Below are positions 1 to 9,964 of a stretch of 16,620 nt of DNA, one piece after another. Within the stretch, counting starts at the first letter, position 1. The number at the start of each line of letters is the position of its first letter. Below the pieces are notes generated by a model. The model did not search any database, was not told the origin of the DNA, and worked only from the letters and a program-made list of their open reading frames with translations. The stretch is from positions 1 to 16,620 of the forward strand of contig JAITSI010000008.1 of the NCBI GenBank assembly GCA_031287845.1, in the 5' to 3' direction. This DNA is from Puniceicoccales bacterium. Its GTDB lineage: Bacteria > Verrucomicrobiota > Verrucomicrobiia > Opitutales > JAIRLM01. The translations under genes were made by a program, and so were the position numbers.

Positions 1-53
1 CAATCCCCCGCCCACGGAGTGCCGTAGCATCGATAATCGGGGGAAGCGGAGCT

Positions 54-68
54 GGGGGCAACGCCCCC
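54..68. repeat. Perfect hairpin GGGGGC-AAC-GCCCCC
   Basis: A six-base-pair GC stem encloses a three-base loop. The flanking T and A at 53 and 69 can add a seventh pair. The same stem occurs at 445, 13575, 13731 and 13927 with different loops. Confidence 0.85.
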
Positions 69-198
69 ATTTGGGCCCGGCCGGCCCTCGAGGCCCCCTC
101 GCTTCGCTCGGGACGCCGGCCGGACGGGCGCTGCGGACGGTTCCATCCAAAGCTGGCGAGCCGGCCCAACCCCAGGAGATGATAAAATAAGATACTGG

Positions 199-341
199 GC
201 GATGCTTCTGCTATCGCAGCGCGCAGGTCGCCCCGCGTGGCCTTTTCCCCATCAGGGCCGGCCCGCGGCACTGCCCGCTCCGCCGGGCAGCGCCCGTAAG
301 AGGCCCTTCCCTCAAGAAGTCAAGCTCCTGCACAACAGGAC
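199..341 (-). repeat. 143-bp repeat module, left copy
   Basis: This is a gap-free match to 13387-13529 on the opposite strand, with 6 mismatches in 143 bp by my count. It is the best-conserved part of the repeat family seen here. One minus-strand frame stays open across it and is also open in the other copy, ending at the same place in RGATCALR followed by a stop. That is the only hint of coding content. Confidence 0.85.
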
Positions 342-444
342 CCGTAAATCCGGTCCACCGGTTAGCGGTGGGGCTGCCGCACCCCTTTGCCAATCCCAAA
401 GCCCACGGCGTGCCGTAGCATCGATAATCGGGGGAAGCGAAGCT

Positions 445-459
445 GGGGGCGGCGCCCCC
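445..459. repeat. Perfect hairpin GGGGGC-GGC-GCCCCC
   Basis: The stem is identical to the other repeat hairpins in the window but the three-base loop differs. It lies in the hairpin module between the two longer modules of the left block. Confidence 0.85.
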
Positions 460-514
460 AACTGGGCCGGCCGGCTCCGGAGGCCCCGGCCGGCCCTCGA
501 GACCTCCATCAGGG

Positions 515-631
515 CCGGGCAGCGCCCGTGAGCGGCCCTTTCCTCAAGAAGTCAAGTTCCTGTGCCACAGGTCCGTATCGGTCACGTTTCCAGATGGAGG
601 CGGAATGTGGTTTTACGGGCCCTGACCCTAG
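515..631 (-). repeat. 117-bp repeat module, copy 1 (follows the 640-951 gene)
   Basis: This stretch aligns without gaps to 13329-13445 on the opposite strand, with about 10 mismatches in 117 bp by eye. It begins with CTAGGGTCAGG and includes the shared segment TTGACTTCTTGAGG. It starts 8 bp after the stop of the small membrane protein gene to its right. A CCTGTG/CACAGG inverted repeat is visible in the middle of this copy. Confidence 0.85.
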
Positions 632-639
632 TTTTATTT

Positions 640-951
640 TTAATAATAGGGATAGTCAAATGCGGAGTGATCTATCTGGTCATGCCAATTGTGCACGATC
701 GTGCGCACGAGGAGCAGCGGTCCACCGATGCACCCGGCGCCGATGGCGCAGGCCCCTAGAATGGAGGCAAATATGACTCCCAGAGCCGGAAAGATCCCGC
801 AAAGGGCAAGAATGGCAATGGCCGCCGCAGCCACGCCCACCACTATGAGCACTCCAGAAATAACCTTGGTCGCCGCAACCGTCGCGCTCACCTGGCCATC
901 GCTATCATTCCACAGGAAAACGTTGTCGCAGAAATTCCTCACACCATCCAT
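640..951 (-). CDS. Small two-lobed (Inc-like) membrane protein
   Basis: This 103-residue protein starts at ATG 949-951, with a weak AAGG four bases upstream. A short polar N-terminus (1-28) is followed by two adjacent hydrophobic lobes at about 29-51 and 53-82, separated only by a Gly/Pro turn (CGIFPALG). A short tail ending in DYPYY follows. This helical-hairpin shape resembles the bilobed hydrophobic domain of chlamydial Inc proteins. That is a resemblance in architecture; I did not recognise a family. It is a close paralogue of the N-terminal half of the gene at 1969-2604: VGVAAAAIAILAL is identical in both. A four-residue gap precedes GCIGG. It lacks the long low-complexity tail of that paralogue and may be a shortened copy. 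It is the last gene of a minus-strand cluster and is followed at once by the left repeat block. Confidence 0.75.
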   Translation of the reverse strand: MDGVRNFCDNVFLWNDSDGQVSATVAATKVISGVLIVVGVAAAAIAILALCGIFPALGVIFASILGACAIGAGCIGGPLLLVRTIVHNWHDQIDHSAFDYPYY

Positions 952-1122
952 GAAACCTTGCCCAAATGCAGAATAGCAAATGGGCCGGAAACGTCAAGCA
1001 AATACCCGAACGATCCTCCGCCCGGGAAAAAGATTCCCAATCCAATCGCGGCACACCCACCGGCCACGAAACCAAACCATCAGGGATTAGCGCCACTGCC
1101 ATTAATTATTAAATTGTTTGTG

Positions 1123-1875
1123 TCAATAATCGAAATATTCAACGGTTTCATCAGGGTCGCTGTCCGTTCCGCCTTCTTCGCCTTCTTGCACTTCCTCTTC
1201 TTCTCCTTCTCTCTCTTCTCCGTCTATTCCTTCTCCTTCTCTGCCTTCTCCTTCTTTTTCCGTTACTTTGTCGTCCGCACCTTCTCCTTCTCCGCCTTCT
1301 CCTTCTTCTTCCGTTACTTCGTCGTCCGCACCTTCTCCTCCTTCTCCGTCTACTCCTTCTCCGCCTTCTCCTTCTACTTCTTCCTGTTCTTCGTCCACTT
1401 CTACTTCTTTTTCTATGCTTTCATCGGGACGCCCAGCGCCTCCGTCGTTGCTCGTTCCATCTCCTCCCTCTCCATTTCTGCCAATCCACTTCTTCTCCCC
1501 GCTGTCATTCAAACTTTGGTCATAATCGTCATCATCATCATTGCGATACTTATCGGATTTTGCTTCTTCCTGCTCTTCGTCCACTTCTCCTTTCTGCTCT
1601 TCGCTTTTATTGCTATTCAAACTTCCGTCATTATCTTCCGAATTCACGTCTCTGCTTCCACTGTCACTATCGCTGCAATTATCACTTGAAGAAGCAGGAG
1701 GCTGGGAACGAGAATGATGAGGAGAGGGAGAATGGGAATGAGAATAAGGAGGAGGCTGGGAATAAGAACGAGAAGGAGAGGGGAAAATAACAAGTTCTTC
1801 GTTGTAATCATCATTGTTTTCGTTGCTATCATTTTCCACTACTTCTTCTTCTCCTTCTGTTACTTCGTCGCTCAC
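1123..1875 (-). CDS. Highly acidic low-complexity ORF, possibly the broken-off 3' part of the upstream gene
   Basis: The frame encodes 250 residues from a GTG at 1873-1875 to TGA at 1123-1125. It is dominated by Glu, Gly, Asp and Ser, with no recognisable domain. The first part (NDSNENNDDY, then a Ser/Pro/His/Arg-rich run, then SNKSEEQ) repeats the order of segments in the tail of the gene just upstream (NDSNENDKDN, Ser/Arg run, SNKSEEQ). The second part is built on EGE and DDEVTE repeats, including a clear 17-residue tandem unit. It lies in exactly the same frame as the gene at 1969-2604. The 1876-1968 interval is open and codes for similar charged residues, so only the TGA at 1969-1971 separates them. 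It may be a separate gene, the remnant of one long gene, or reached by readthrough. The GTG start is only the first one available after the TGA and is weakly supported. Confidence 0.5.
   Translation of the reverse strand: MSDEVTEGEEEVVENDSNENNDDYNEELVIFPSPSRSYSQPPPYSHSHSPSPHHSRSQPPASSSDNCSDSDSGSRDVNSEDNDGSLNSNKSEEQKGEVDEEQEEAKSDKYRNDDDDDYDQSLNDSGEKKWIGRNGEGGDGTSNDGGAGRPDESIEKEVEVDEEQEEVEGEGGEGVDGEGGEGADDEVTEEEGEGGEGEGADDKVTEKEGEGREGEGIDGEEREGEEEEVQEGEEGGTDSDPDETVEYFDY
1230..1335 (-). repeat. 51-bp (17-residue) tandem repeat in the acidic ORF
   Basis: Two near-identical units carry TCGTCCGCACC 51 bp apart and encode EGADDEVTEEE and EGADDKVTEKE on the minus strand. The unit is a multiple of three, so gain or loss keeps the frame. 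The surrounding plus strand from about 1170 to 1430 is almost all pyrimidine, built of CTTCTC and CTCCTT words. Confidence 0.75.
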
Positions 1876-1968
1876 CTCTTTTTCTTTTATTTCCCACTCT
1901 TTGTCTATGTCGTCCTTCGTCTCTTTTTTGTTGTCGTCCGAATTCCCATCGCCGATCTTTTCTATTTT

Positions 1969-2604
1969 TCAATTATCGGAACTCCCATTGCCTCCCTGCT
2001 CTTCGCTTTTATTGCTGTTCGAACTTCCGCCACTAGAAACCAGGGAAACAGGAGAATGAGGAGCAAAAGTAGAGGGAGAAGTAGAAGGAGAAGTAGAACG
2101 AGAAGGAGAAGTAGAACGAGAATGAGAAGTAGAACGAGAATGAGAAGTAGAGGGAGAAGGAGAAGTAGAACGAAAAGTAGGGGAAAGAATAACAGATTTT
2201 TTGCTTGAATTATCCTTATCGTTTTCGTTGCTATCATTTCCCACTACTTCTTCTCTTTCTACTTCTTCCTGTTCTTCAAGGGAACTCGTCGGGTTGGCCG
2301 GGCCATGCCAGCTATGCACGACCGTGTGCACGAGGAGTAGCAGGCCGCCGATGCACCCGGCGCCGGCCACCGCACCGATGGCGACGACACCCAGGCCGGT
2401 GGCGAAGATAATTCCCAGAGCTGGAAAAACTCCGGAAAGGGCGAGAATGGCAATGGCCGCCGCAGCCACGCCCACCGCGATGAGCACCCCGGAGGAAATC
2501 TTGGTCACCGCGACCGCCGTGCTTGTCGCGCCCTTCTCATTCTCCCATAGGACAATGTTTTTAAAAAAGTTTACCGCCTGCCCCGTTGCGTCAAGACTAC
2601 ACAT
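1969..2604 (-). CDS. Two-lobed (Inc-like) membrane protein with Ser/Arg-rich C-terminal tail
   Basis: The protein has 211 residues from ATG 2602-2604; a GTG two codons earlier (2608-2610) is an alternative start. No clear ribosome-binding site is visible for either. Residues 1-32 are polar. Two hydrophobic lobes at about 33-57 and 59-92 form the same helical hairpin as the paralogue at 640-951. They are followed by an acidic stretch (EEQEEVEREE, about 110-119) and a Ser/Arg/Thr/Pro-rich tail at about 145-178 made of RSTSPS and RSTSHS units. The tail resembles the RS domains of eukaryotic SR proteins. That is a compositional likeness and does not show a function. I infer a membrane-anchored protein with an exposed tail, possibly host-directed. 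The frame ends at TGA 1969-1971, but the same frame continues open to 1123. Confidence 0.7.
   Translation of the reverse strand: MCSLDATGQAVNFFKNIVLWENEKGATSTAVAVTKISSGVLIAVGVAAAAIAILALSGVFPALGIIFATGLGVVAIGAVAGAGCIGGLLLLVHTVVHSWHGPANPTSSLEEQEEVEREEVVGNDSNENDKDNSSKKSVILSPTFRSTSPSPSTSHSRSTSHSRSTSPSRSTSPSTSPSTFAPHSPVSLVSSGGSSNSNKSEEQGGNGSSDN
2059..2178 (-). repeat. 18-bp tandem repeat encoding RSTS(P/H)S units
   Basis: Copies of AGAAGTAGA(A/G)(C/G)G start at 2077, 2089, 2107, 2125, 2143 and 2161. Spacing is 18 bp except for one 12-bp unit. On the minus strand they encode six-residue Ser/Arg units. All unit lengths are multiples of three, so slippage would lengthen or shorten the tail without breaking the frame. 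Confidence 0.85.
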
Positions 2605-2793
2605 GGCCACGGGCTAGGTGGCAAAGCCGGCAAAGGCAAGAAAATATTGCGAACGACCCCAAAAATCTGTCGGAAATTTCGCAAATGACCCACCAAACCG
2701 CTTTATGGAAGCGCAGGCACCGCGGCACCGAAGACCGGCCAGGACCATTGGAAATGTCGCCCTCAAAAATCCTAGAAACTTCGCCACAATGGA

Positions 2794-3657
2794 TTATTGA
2801 AAATGGTTTTGCCTAAGTCTTAGGTTTCCGCTAGCTTGCAAAATCTCTTCCAGGGACCCGCCCGTTCCCTGCACATGGGACCGCGTCGTAGTTCCCACCT
2901 GCAGCTTGATCCACAACGGGAATGCCACATTCTCTGGCAGTGTGTCGACAACATTTCTCACCGCGTCAGAAAAGTTCCCTCCCTTAGGATGGACCAGCGC
3001 CGCTAAAATATCAAAATGCCCATTTACCACGGTTTCAGTGGTCTTGCTTTTATCGTTGAGATCTCGAATAAGTGATTCCAACTTTTCTGGATATTCATCC
3101 GTTTGTAATTTTTCTAAAAAACCTTGTTGGGGACCAAAACAATCGAGTATCTGCCTGGCGAGAATGGACCGGTGCAACGCTCCGGCCGCATTGGAAAGTT
3201 TATCCGCAGATCCCTGGGTGGGCGTGTCCGCAAGCTTGTTGGCGGAATTTTTCCCAAGATCCGCGAAAAGGTTGTCCAGGTATTGGGCCCGGGATAGCCA
3301 TTTTTCCTTGGCCCCGGAGCATGCGTGCCGGAGGAGCACGGGAGTGAGCAAAAGTCTCGCCACGGCGTAGTGCAGCGCCTTGGGCAGGCTCATTTGGCGG
3401 AACGCCCGCTTCACGTCCTTCATTTCAATGGTAGCCGCTTTTCGTAAAGTGGGAAATAAATTCGATTCCCCATCATTGAATGTCAATTTCGATTCCAGCA
3501 GACAGGTACGATACTCGTAGAGCGCATGCACATTGGTTGCGCTGGTTCCAATGGACAGACCTCCCCACTCACTCGCCGCCCAGGAACGGTTTGTCGGGAC
3601 AACTCCAGGAGGAAACTGCATGGGCCAGATGTTGCCCAAAAAATTCGCCTCCGTCAA
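2794..3657 (-). CDS. Unrecognised protein of about 287 residues
   Basis: The frame runs from TTG 3655-3657 to TAA 2794-2796. An ATG at 3619-3621 (MQFPPG) would give 275 residues. Neither start has a convincing ribosome-binding site, and the frame stays open back to a TAG at 3721-3723. I recognise no domain. The protein looks soluble and largely helical, with alternating charged and hydrophobic stretches, no signal peptide and no membrane segment. Visible segments include YEYRTCLLESKLTFND near residue 47, a basic region around KDVKRAFRQMSLPKALHY, and GHFDILAALVHPKGGNF in the second half. Base composition is lower in GC than nifJ next door. It is divergent from nifJ and lies about 190 bp upstream of the Inc-like gene on the same strand, so it may belong to that accessory cluster. 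A secreted or host-directed role would be a guess. Confidence 0.6.
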   Translation of the reverse strand: MTEANFLGNIWPMQFPPGVVPTNRSWAASEWGGLSIGTSATNVHALYEYRTCLLESKLTFNDGESNLFPTLRKAATIEMKDVKRAFRQMSLPKALHYAVARLLLTPVLLRHACSGAKEKWLSRAQYLDNLFADLGKNSANKLADTPTQGSADKLSNAAGALHRSILARQILDCFGPQQGFLEKLQTDEYPEKLESLIRDLNDKSKTTETVVNGHFDILAALVHPKGGNFSDAVRNVVDTLPENVAFPLWIKLQVGTTTRSHVQGTGGSLEEILQASGNLRLRQNHFQ

Positions 3658-3722
3658 ACAAATGTTTTGGCCGCGCCCCGAAACGGCATCTTTTGCCCGT
3701 TGACGGCCGGGCGGACGGCGCT

Positions 3723-3727
3723 AGGAG
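3723..3727 (+). promoter_or_regulatory. Ribosome-binding site of nifJ
   Basis: AGGAG lies seven bases before ATG 3735. It decides the start of nifJ against the in-frame ATG at 3480, which would add 85 residues unrelated to the family and antisense to another gene. Confidence 0.75.
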
Positions 3728-3734
3728 TGGGGCC

Positions 3735-7264
<3,530 letters not shown>

Positions 7265-7268
<4 letters not shown>

Positions 7269-7837
7269 CCACGGCGGAGGAAAGGTTTGGCCTAGGCCCT
7301 GACTTCCTCTGGCCCAGGGACGTGGCCCACTGGCGCCGCTGGCTGGAAAAGAACGGCTCCCTCTCCCGGGGCATCTGGCTGGCCTTTCCCCACCGAATTT
7401 CCCAGCTGCCGGGCATCACCTACCTGCAGGCCCTGGAGGAGGCACTCTGCTTCGGCTGGATCGACGGCATGGTCAAGAGCCGGGGCGGGCCCTTCCTCAC
7501 CCACCGCTTTTCTCCCCGGGCCCGGGACAGCAGCTGGAGCGAGGTGAACAAGCAGCACGTCCGGCTGCTCATCGCCGCGGGGAAGATGACCCCGGCCGGC
7601 CTGGCCGTGGTCCCGGACCTGGATCCGGCCAGCTACAAAGCTCCGGAGGACCTGCTGGACGCCCTGCGCCGGGATGCGACGGTCTGGGAAAATTTTTGCT
7701 CCTTTCCCGCCTACTACCGCAACATCCGCCTGGCGGCCATCGACAACCGGCGCCGGAGCCGGGAGCAGTTTGACCGGGCCCTGGACCATTTCATCGCCCA
7801 GACGCGGAAAAATCGCCGCTACGGCCGCTTCCGCTGA
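7265..7837 (+). CDS. YdeI/OmpD-associated (OmdA) family protein
   Basis: The protein has 190 residues. The pattern is that of the YdeI/OmdA family: an N-terminal region with GIWLAFPHR, then YLQALEEALCFGWIDGMVKS, then RFSPRARDSSWSEVNKQHV and LIAAGKMTPAGLA, and a C-terminal helical part (WENFCSFPAYYRN, AIDNRRRSREQF). The family is widespread and small. It has been linked by name to bacteriocin protection or porin association, but its biochemical role is not established. The start is TTG 7265-7267, which overlaps the nifJ stop (TTGA); the GGGGGATGG stretch upstream may serve as ribosome-binding site. Translational coupling to nifJ is likely, though a functional link is not known. Its 3' end overlaps the end of the convergent TsaB-like gene by 19 bp. 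Confidence 0.85.
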
Positions 7838-8463
7838 GGAAAATTCTCCAGCCCAGACCCTTTGGAAAACTGTGGCGGGGGAAGGAGGAGGGAAGTGTCC
7901 CCATCTTCCGGGCCCTGGCGCAGCTTGTTTGCAAAAAAGGGAAAAATTTCCTCCGGACCGGGAGAGAAGGGAATCCCGCCGGCCGGCGTGGGCACAGGGG
8001 ATGGGAGAAAAAAGATGGGACCGCCGGCCGCCGCCGGGGCCAGGGGAACGAAGCGGACCGGACGGTCGGGCATTTGCGAGTCGCGCAGCGCCATCGACCG
8101 CCCGGTGACGGCCACGGCCACTGTGAAGTCCCCCAGGCAACGGTCCAGCAGGACCCGCTCCCCCAGCTCCAGGCAATCGTAGGCCAGGACCGGCCGCTCC
8201 GGCCCGATGGCGTTGGCACAGTCCACAAGCATCCGGCAAAGGCGCAGGCCCATCGCCTGGCCGGGTCCGCGGCAGAGCAAAAAGGCAGACACGTCGGCGA
8301 AAATGAGGCCAGCAGAGGCCAGCAGCGCTTCGACCTCCGCAAAAAGGGCACCGACGGTGGCACCACTGCGGCAGCGGCGCAGGGTGAAGGGAAAATTTTC
8401 CCCGAGCAAGCCCACCGCGGCGGGCCAGGCGGCCCCATCGAGCAGGAGCACCGGGCCGCTCAT
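7819..8463 (-). CDS. tsaB: TsaB-like protein, divergent
   Basis: The protein has 214 residues. TsaB is the non-catalytic partner of TsaD in making the threonylcarbamoyl-adenosine (t6A37) modification of ANN-decoding tRNAs. The match rests on an N-terminal strand VLLLDGAAWPAAVGLL (5-20), a helix-plus-ADVSAF segment near 41-61, and CRGPGQAMGLRLCRML (64-79), which aligns with the TsaB signature RGPGSFTGLR. It is divergent: the usual D-T/S after the first strand is D-G, and the second half is short, Pro/Gly-rich and unlike normal TsaB. It could be a degenerate paralogue. The ATG (8461-8463) overlaps the ferritin stop as ATGA, so translational coupling is likely. The 3' end overlaps the convergent YdeI-family gene. 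Confidence 0.6.
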   Translation of the reverse strand: MSGPVLLLDGAAWPAAVGLLGENFPFTLRRCRSGATVGALFAEVEALLASAGLIFADVSAFLLCRGPGQAMGLRLCRMLVDCANAIGPERPVLAYDCLELGERVLLDRCLGDFTVAVAVTGRSMALRDSQMPDRPVRFVPLAPAAAGGPIFFLPSPVPTPAGGIPFSPGPEEIFPFFANKLRQGPEDGDTSLLLPPPQFSKGSGLENFPQRKRP

Positions 8464-8954
8464 CGCTCCTGGCCGGCCCGGCAATCAAGGGCCAGCAGCG
8501 TTCCCCGGTCCTCCCCGGCGAAGGCCAGGCGCTCCACCCAGTCCCGGGTCTGCTTCTCCTCCTCGACCTGCTCCTTTAAAAACCAATTGGCAAATTCCAT
8601 GGTCTCGTAGTCCTTTTCCAGCAGCGCCAGCTCGTAGATGTCCCGGATCCAGCGCGTCACCCGCTGCTCGTGGTCCAGGGCCGCGCGAAATGCTTCCAGC
8701 GGAGAGGTATAGGAACATTGGGCCTTCCCCAGCGGATACAGCTCCACGGGGGCGTCCCGGTCAACCAGGTAGGAAAAAATCCGATCGCCGTGCCGCACCT
8801 CCTCGGCCGCCTGGCGCCGCATCCAGCGGGCAAAGCCGCCAAAGGGAGTCCGCTCCAGGTAGGCCGCCATGCCCAGGTACAGGTAGGCGGACTGGAACTC
8901 ATTGGCCATCTGCTGCACCAGGATTCGAACTAAATTTTCCGTCAGTTGCATCAT
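8460..8954 (-). CDS. ftnA: Non-haem ferritin (FtnA type)
   Basis: The protein has 164 residues, normal for bacterial ferritin, which oxidises Fe(II) and stores iron in a 24-subunit shell. The di-iron ferroxidase ligands are all in place: E19 (ANEFQSAYLYL), E52 and H55 (AAEEVRHGDRI), E96 (LDHEQRVT), and Q129 and E132 (KEQVEEEK). Their spacing matches E. coli FtnA with an offset of two. The start is ATG 8952-8954, with GGGGGA just upstream. ATG 8949-8951 or 8967-8969 are alternatives, the last without a Shine-Dalgarno sequence. It is the first gene of a two-gene unit with the TsaB-like gene. It would protect the iron-sulfur-dependent metabolism nearby, though that link is inferred from context. 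Confidence 0.95.
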   Translation of the reverse strand: MMQLTENLVRILVQQMANEFQSAYLYLGMAAYLERTPFGGFARWMRRQAAEEVRHGDRIFSYLVDRDAPVELYPLGKAQCSYTSPLEAFRAALDHEQRVTRWIRDIYELALLEKDYETMEFANWFLKEQVEEEKQTRDWVERLAFAGEDRGTLLALDCRAGQER

Positions 8955-9046
8955 TTCCCCCGCCCCCATGCTGAAAGGAACGGAGGGCCTGGCAATGGAG
9001 AAAATTTTCCTTGCCATTTTTCCCCCGCGGAGGACAACGGCGGCGG

Positions 9047-9123
<77 letters not shown>

Positions 9124-9142
9124 GCCCTTTGTAGTAGGGAGC

Positions 9143-9157
9143 CCGCCCGCCGGGCGG
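9143..9157. other. GC hairpin downstream of tRNA-Pro
   Basis: CCGCCC-GCC-GGGCGG is a perfect six-pair stem 19 bp after the tRNA. No T-tract follows on the plus strand, so it is not a canonical intrinsic terminator. It may be a processing or pausing structure, or chance in GC-rich DNA. Confidence 0.3.
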
Positions 9158-9220
9158 TGAAAAATGCGGCAGCGGAAAAAATTTCGCCGGACCCGGCCCG
9201 CCGCGCCATTGCCCACGCCA

Positions 9221-9264
9221 CATCGGCAAATCCACGGCCACGGGGCATCGGCAAATCCACGGCC
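9221..9264 (+). repeat. Short direct repeat, two copies of 19 bp
   Basis: CATCGGCAAATCCACGGCC occurs at 9221-9239 and again at 9246-9264, a 25-bp period, in the non-coding gap between tRNA-Pro and the metallo-hydrolase gene. I see no third copy and no function. Confidence 0.8.
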
Positions 9265-9313
9265 GCCGGCCATCCCGGGCGGAGAATTTTGCCGGGCCCG
9301 GCCGAAGAAATTT

Positions 9314-9964
9314 TTACGCCTTCCAGTCGACCAGGTGGGGATTGGAGAAGCGCTCCTGGCCGATTGTGCTGCTCGGACCGTGGCCCGGATACACGCACAC
9401 GGCGTCGTCCAGCGGAAGGAGCCGGGAGTGGATGTGGCGCAGCAGCAGATCGCCGTCGCCGCCGGGCAGGTCGCTGCGGCCGACGGTTCCCCGGAACAGG
9501 GTATCGCCGCTGAAGAGCCAGGCAGCTTCGCCGAGCAGGTAGGCCACGCCACCGGGCGTGTGGCCCGCCACGGAAAGGACCTGCCATTCCCAGCCCAGCA
9601 GGGTCAAACGGTCGCCGTGGGCCACCGTGCGGTCCGGTTCGCAGGAAAGCACCTCCAAGCCGGGCGGGGGAAAGGCACCGGCGGCCGACGGGTGGCGTAC
9701 CCATTCCCTGTCCCCTTCGCCGACGATGACCGGGACGGCGCCGTGTTTTTGAAACAGTGCCGCCTCCGCGGTGTGGTCCCAGTGGCCGTGGGTCAGCAGA
9801 ACCGCCCGGAGCCGGTTGGGATTTTTTTGGGAAAATTCCCGGTGGGCGGCAAAGCTTCCCCAGGCCGCGTCGACGAGCACGCTCTCCCCGCTCTCCCGAT
9901 CCTGGACCAGGTACACGTTGTTCCCCAGCGGGCCGCAGCGGAAGCAGTGCAGGGCCAGGGTCAT
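9314..9964 (-). CDS. Metallo-beta-lactamase-fold hydrolase (glyoxalase II-like)
   Basis: The protein has 216 residues with a complete metallo-beta-lactamase metal site: THGHWDH (H59, H61, D63, H64), GHTPGG (H135), SGDTLF (D154) and YPGHGP (H195). The arrangement and size fit the YcbL-type or glyoxalase II-like branch, which cleaves small thioesters such as hydroxyacyl-glutathione or related substrates in the cytoplasm. The substrate cannot be told from sequence. The ATG (9962-9964) overlaps the stop of the upstream nitroreductase gene as ATGA, so the two are probably translated together. A joint role in detoxifying electrophiles is plausible but inferred. Confidence 0.92.
   Translation of the reverse strand: MTLALHCFRCGPLGNNVYLVQDRESGESVLVDAAWGSFAAHREFSQKNPNRLRAVLLTHGHWDHTAEAALFQKHGAVPVIVGEGDREWVRHPSAAGAFPPPGLEVLSCEPDRTVAHGDRLTLLGWEWQVLSVAGHTPGGVAYLLGEAAWLFSGDTLFRGTVGRSDLPGGDGDLLLRHIHSRLLPLDDAVCVYPGHGPSSTIGQERFSNPHLVDWKA

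Larger units (their letters stand above)
1..631 (-). repeat. Left modular hairpin-rich repeat block (truncated by window edge)
   Basis: No credible gene lies here. Read on the minus strand from 631 leftwards, the block holds several modules that recur, inverted, at 13329-13945. They are a 117-bp module at 515-631, a hairpin module around 370-510, a 143-bp module at 199-341, and a module at 1-166 matching 13633-13799. Two perfect hairpins of the form GGGGGC-N3-GCCCCC lie at 54-68 and 445-459. The block starts 8 bp past the stop codon of the two-lobed membrane protein gene at 640-951. The open frames across it are GC-rich by-products of the repeats, and none looks like a known protein. Position 1 cuts the block, so its full length is unknown. 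I infer a dispersed, structured intergenic repeat family. Whether it is mobile, transcribed or regulatory cannot be told from this window. Confidence 0.85.

Noticed and set aside
202..531. Plus-strand frames of about 110 codons in the left repeat block
   Set aside because: GC-rich Pro/Arg/Ala frames created by the repeats. No start signal and no protein-like features.
905..1102. Minus-strand frame of 65 codons between the two Inc-like genes
   Set aside because: It overlaps the start of the 640-951 gene in another frame, has no recognisable content, and the gap is only about 170 bp.
958..2208. Plus-strand frames rich in Phe/Ser or Arg (958-1689 and 1714-2208)
   Set aside because: They are antisense to the acidic and Ser/Arg repeat tails. 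Their odd composition comes directly from the polypurine repeats.
3700..3727. TTGACG with TAGGAG 16 bp later as a nifJ promoter
   Set aside because: The -10 match is poor (three of six) and it coincides with the ribosome-binding site, so I do not list it as a feature.
3480..3734. Upstream ATG extending nifJ by 85 codons
   Set aside because: The extension has no family similarity and lies antisense to another gene. ATG 3735 has a good ribosome-binding site and the expected N-terminus.
8922..8934. CAGGATTCGAAC, which resembles the complement of a tRNA T-arm
   Set aside because: No cloverleaf can be built around it. It is part of the ferritin coding sequence (NLVRILVQ).
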